This document shows, piece after piece, positions 57,221 through 64,000 of a stretch of 64,000 bases of DNA. Made by a program: the position numbers and the translations under genes. The notes below the pieces were generated by a model that saw only the letters and a program-made list of their open reading frames with translations, had not been told where the DNA came from and searched no databases. The number at the start of each line of letters is the position of its first letter. Position 1 is the first letter of the stretch. Source of the DNA: Lactarius indigo (taxonomy: Eukaryota; Basidiomycota; Agaricomycetes; Russulales; Russulaceae); NCBI GenBank assembly GCA_025766275.1, contig JAFKAC010000112.1, positions 104,967-168,966 of the forward strand, in the 5' to 3' direction.

Positions 57221-57477
57221 TCACTAGAACCAGGGATTGATCTTTCAGCAAAAAATCTTGAAATAAAACTTAATTAAGACTCAAAGTAAATTTGTGTAAC
57301 AATATATTTACAGTTTGTAAGTCATATGCCCTGAAATGCGCCTGTTGCAGCTGTCATGTGATCTATAAACTTTAGATATATTGTCACATAAATTTACAAA
57401 TAAATATTTTGAGTGTTAATCAAGTTTTATTCCAAGATTTTTTGCTGACAAACTAATTCCCGGTTCGGTTCTAGTGA
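57221..57477. mobile_element. MITE-like element with long terminal inverted repeats
   Basis: The ends read TCACTAGAACC and GGTTCTAGTGA. Inside, the two halves are long imperfect inverted repeats of about 110 bases each, sharing for example TCAGCAAAAAATCTTG, ATAAAACTT, GACTCAAA or CACTCAAA, and AACAATATAT or GACAATATAT. The element is 257 bp, AT-rich and non-coding, in contrast to its GC-richer flanks. It could fold fully. A target-site duplication is not clear; a TT pair flanks both ends. Confidence 0.75.
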
Positions 57478-57927
57478 TTTGATCGTCCGGCCCTTCCCGT
57501 TATCAGGAAGTGACATAATCAGGTAAAGTGTCATGTGACCATTAAATTATCAATATAGAGGTTCCGATTATCTGATTGTTGGAGATAGAGAATCAGGTGG
57601 AACTTTATTTCGATGGTTCTTCTCATCAAGCCCTTTTCGTGGTCCTTGGATAGCCAAAACGCGAACGTGCATGAATGCATGGGCCCTTGAAAGCTCGCCT
57701 TCAGATCAGCGAACTCTTCCACATATCTCAGATAGGGACGAGATTTGTATGGTCACTGAATAAAACGCATCCAACGATACCAACTCACTAGATTCCCCCG
57801 AAAAGAGATACAAAAACAACGAACAGAGCCACCTCTTCCTCGCGCGCAACCCGTATCAACCAGGAAAAGATCCGAAACACAGTTCTCGAGCGCACACATC
57901 CAGCCCATTACTGCATGTACTCCTTCG

Positions 57928-58625
57928 TCATTCGCCTTCTAGCCCGTGGCCATCATAACGCTCACCGCCCTTCTTGGGCGTCGTGCGGCTCTCAACGACG
58001 TGTCCTAGGATGTTCACGTTTACAGGGGCGACAATCACCTCCGAGTCCGCGTACAGAGACGGAGAGTACAATGGCGGCGTCATGGGCGAGGACGAGGCGC
58101 ACGAAGGCGAGGACGAGAGGGTTGGCGAGAGCGAGGGCGGCGAGAGCGATGAGCCGCGGAAGAGGCTCAGCGCCGGAGGCGGGCGCGCGATGCGCGCGTC
58201 CGTCGGCCCATAGTGCGCGAGCAGCTGGGGTGTAGTCGGCGTCGGCGGCGTCTTTGGACGAAGGCCGAATAACGAGCGCGTGGACGCCAGGACGGGCCGT
58301 TTGGCGTCACGGTGCAGCGCGCCTCCGGCCACCCTGGAACCCCGTGATCTCTGGATCAGCGGATAAAAGTAGCACCAGAGGAACAGGGCGATGGAAAGGC
58401 TGGCTATGGTTATGATTATTACTGTGGAGAGTTGCTGGCGTCAGAAGCGAATTCAGGCTTAACAGAATAGTGCCACGGACTGCTGAGTGGGCTTAGCGGG
58501 GGAACGTGGATGTAGGATATCTCGCCTGAGACGTCGGGTCCGACGGGGTACGTAGAGTCTGAATAAACAGGTAGCTTGGAAGCGTCCTTGGAGGGCTGCA
58601 TTCCTGACTGTGGGCTTGTGGACAT
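57928..58625 (-). CDS. Small single-pass membrane protein, Pro/Ser-rich
   Basis: A possible model starts at the ATG at 58625 (MSTSPQSGMQPSKDASKL) and uses an intron of about 70 nt from the donor after SGEISYIH to a CAG acceptor. It continues with a transmembrane helix (VIIITIASLSIALFLWCYFY) and a basic flank (IQRSRGSR). A Pro/Ser-rich tail (TPPTPTTPQLLAHYG, SPPSLSPTLSSSP) ends near EGE at 57928. The helix-containing exon is convincing; the first exon and start are less so. No family is recognised. Confidence 0.5.
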
Positions 58626-58960
58626 CGTAGGACCTGCGTAAAAGGAGTGTGATGACGACTAGTAACAGTGGAGATGAGACCCAGTGCATGCGGCTGGAGG
58701 TTGACGGAGACACCGCAATTAAGCAATACATTCTATGCAGCACCGTCTGCCGCTGCGAAGTCAGCCAACAAAATGCACACATTCGGTCATGGAATTCATT
58801 CGTGCAATCTGACGTCCTACATTCCCGCGCCGACGGACAATTATAACGGTGATCGCCTAAAAACGCATATATAGAATAGGAAACACCCAAGGCTCATTAC
58901 GCACAGACATCAAATCAATGAGCGAAATGCCTGCATAACAAACTCCAGAAAAAGATCCGA

Positions 58961-61702
<2,742 letters not shown>

Positions 61703-64000
61703 TATAGACAATGGTGATAAGGCAGGGAAATTCGTTGGGTGAGGAGAAATGATCCAAAGGACACGTCGCGCATGGCCCCGCCGGAGCCGGAGGACAAATC
61801 CTGACAAATAATTCCCACAGGGAAGCGCCTTCAACAACACCGTCGAAGGCCACGGTACAGTACAGTACTGTATACGGCATACACTCGGTGCTCCACTTGA
61901 ACTGCACTCCCCAATGGAGACCCACAAACGGTCCTTTCCGCCTCTATCTCGCTCCCGTGCGTCTAACACAAATCCGTCCAATCTGCGCATAGTCATTCCG
62001 CCGAGGGTGGGTGGTGTTTCAGAACCGATGGGGCGTGTCGATGAAATTGCAGCATATGGAATAAACGCTCCCAATACTAGGGCTTCGTAATTTTTTTCCC
62101 TTTCGCGTTTCACCCAAGTTGTTCCAATTAAGCAACCCCACCCAACACGTTGTTCCCAGTATCGATTAGGAATGTGCTAATCTCCCCTTGTGATTGCTGT
62201 GTTATCTGACGTTTTGTCGTGCACTCCACCTCGAGCGGACTGGCTCCACAGTACCTGTGCGCCTTCGGCCAGCGCTCCGTAGCTCAGGCACATGCCATAC
62301 AAAGATATTTACGGCATTCCCGAACTGGGACCAGTAAGGATGCCTCACATGACGATCATTCGGGCTCGGGAAATTACAGTATGCATGCGCGGTGGTACAT
62401 CAAAGTGGAGCCTGTATGGCTTGGGTCAATGTGGACAGAACTGCTTGTCCTTGCCCCTGGGTGAGAAACGGAGTCAGTACCTAATCGGAGGTACCGGGCG
62501 AGCCACTGGCAGGTGACGCCGCCGCCCCGCAGTCGAGCACTTTATCCGTATATGGTTCCTTCCTCTCTGGATCTTTGGCGCCAGCATCTGCGTGTCCTTT
62601 GCTGAAATGATGTCATACAAGCCACCAACATGGCGGGAGCCTAAATTCAAAGCACGAACATGTGCCAGCTGAAATTTGGAAATCATTCTCTAACGTGTGG
62701 TTTTTCGGGAATGTCGATGTTCGGGCCGCCCGAAATGTCGATCAGTAGCCCACCAACGCGGGCGCGAAAGCAAAGACGTTCCTTCTACCGCGCCGGGCCT
62801 TGCCGTATTCCTGGGAGCTCCATCCTGGTGCGTCATATGACTTTCATGCTTATCATTGGGTTCTACTTACACAACGTGATCAGGCAGCGTCAGCGATCCT
62901 GCGATATGGGCTCACATTTCGCTGGTAGCGCGCATTACGGCACTGGAACCACCGAGCGGTGGACCGACTAATAGCCCCCACAGAGTAGGTGTCAGGAACG
63001 GCTGGTTCTTCCCGTAATCGATGAGCCTAATATCAGCCCTGCGCGGTAAGATACGAACAATTTTTCTCTGTCCGGTGGCGTTTCTGTAGCGCGCTCCACA
63101 CTTGGTCGCGGGGCGTGGACTTGTGTTCGAATCCACTTCAGTCTGAACTTCAAACTGGTTCTCTAACCTCCGCACAGAGGGAATGTTTAACGGGCCGCAT
63201 GCCCTCCAGTCCAGTACACTGCTTGGGATCCCATGCATATGATTTCCTTTTTGATACACCTTTGGTTTCCCCTCACGGCGTACTCGGACACAACCTGGGA
63301 CCTTAATTGCTGTAGGTAGCCATCAGGTCCTGCTTTATATCGGGTCGGTGCATCCATTGAGAGCAATTAAACCGCAATTATCTGTCTCCGTGTCCCTCTG
63401 TACTTCACTGTTATTTGAGTCTCTCCAGTCTGTCCATGAGAGTCTCCTCGTTGCACCGCATACGTGCGTAAATACTTGGTGGTTTCGTGGTTATATGCCC
63501 CCATTCCTGGCGCCGTACACAGGAAAAATCGTGTTCCCAGATGTCTGTATCCCAGCAGTACCAAGTCGACAGAAAACACTAGGCGAAGTAGTAAGAGACC
63601 GTGGTAAAAAAAAAAAAGTCGACCACAGTGTCTCATGTATCTTATGTCTCCTCCCACCATTTGTTCAACGTTACCGTACTCGTTATGATAACCTTGCGCC
63701 GGGAAGGGTGTCCGTGGTCCCCTGTGGGAAAGTGCGCACATTGGCCAATTTAACGGCTCCATGGCCGGATGGGCTCTGACTCGGACGCCGCGTTGGAGGC
63801 TGGGACTGACGGAGTCTGCGCTTTTAGCTCTATCTGGGAACTGGTCTTACATAACAGCCATGAAGTGACAATGTTCCATTAATGCGCAACTCGGAAGTAT
63901 TATTATTTATGCCAATCCTAGGAATAGATTCGGTTGGTCAGTTGCGTCATATACCAGGAATACCATACATCGTACGATATACGCCGTACGACGTTATAGT
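61703..64000. other. Intergenic to the right edge, no supported gene
   Basis: The first 400 bases are the SEC23 promoter and leader; a perfect 12-bp palindrome TACAGTACTGTA lies at 61861. Further right are scattered frames (plus 62292-62516, minus 62912-63259, plus 63348-63779) without recognised domains or exon chains. A gene continuing past the edge cannot be excluded. Confidence 0.45.

Noticed and set aside
62292..62516. MRGGTSK peptide, the signature of PrpF/methylaconitate-isomerase-like proteins
   Set aside because: Only seven residues match; the sequence around it does not follow the family and no further exon fits.

Overview
This window is nuclear DNA of a filamentous basidiomycete, most likely an Agaricomycete. 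The genes are cut by many introns of about 45-70 nt with GT...AG ends. The gene families are typical of mushroom genomes: an F-box protein with C-terminal Cys motifs, a DUF6535-type membrane protein, and an expanded family of WW-like membrane proteins. Housekeeping genes (SEC23, a TLG1-type SNARE, a CSC1/TMEM63-type channel) are intact and confirm a fungal nuclear locus. No rRNA, convincing tRNA, CRISPR array or prokaryotic operon was seen.

Layout. 1-5.4 kb, minus strand: a GH47 alpha-mannosidase that runs off the left edge and has a cluster of frame breaks, then an F-box gene. 7.0-7.4 kb: a small three-exon gene that is invisible as a single ORF. 7.8-36 kb: an accessory region built from two distantly related families, called A and B here. 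Both encode a variable N-terminus, a WW-like segment (W...HPxGxxY), a conserved core and C-terminal membrane helices. Family A has two full copies (9.46-12.80 and 14.62-17.96 kb) and a 3' remnant near 7.8-7.96 kb. Family B has one apparently intact copy (22.63-25.09 kb), two damaged copies (28.7-30.7 and 34.05-35.96 kb) and fragments, at least one inverted. Duplicated flanking blocks lie between them. The pattern suggests birth and death of paralogs.

36-64 kb is gene-rich and mostly intact: a CSC1-like channel, a Tlg1/syntaxin-6 SNARE, a secreted GH25 muramidase with an 8-nt micro-exon, a small Gly-rich-tailed protein, a flavin monooxygenase, a FYVE-SAP-RING E3 ligase resembling animal RNF34/RFFL, a single-pass membrane protein with an internal repeat, a DUF6535 protein with an in-frame stop before a conserved-looking tail, a 257-bp MITE-like inverted repeat, a small membrane protein and SEC23. 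The last 2.3 kb holds nothing recognised.

The genes do not form one pathway. SEC23 (ER export) and the Tlg1-type SNARE (TGN/endosome) both serve membrane traffic, and GH47 and GH25 are secretory enzymes. The strongest candidate for an undescribed system is the A/B cluster. Its function is unknown; its make-up (paralog expansion, variable N-termini, conserved core, pseudogenes) recalls self/non-self or environmental-sensing repertoires, which is inference only. Gene models were spliced by eye; the 13-exon model of A1 sums to an exact multiple of three.
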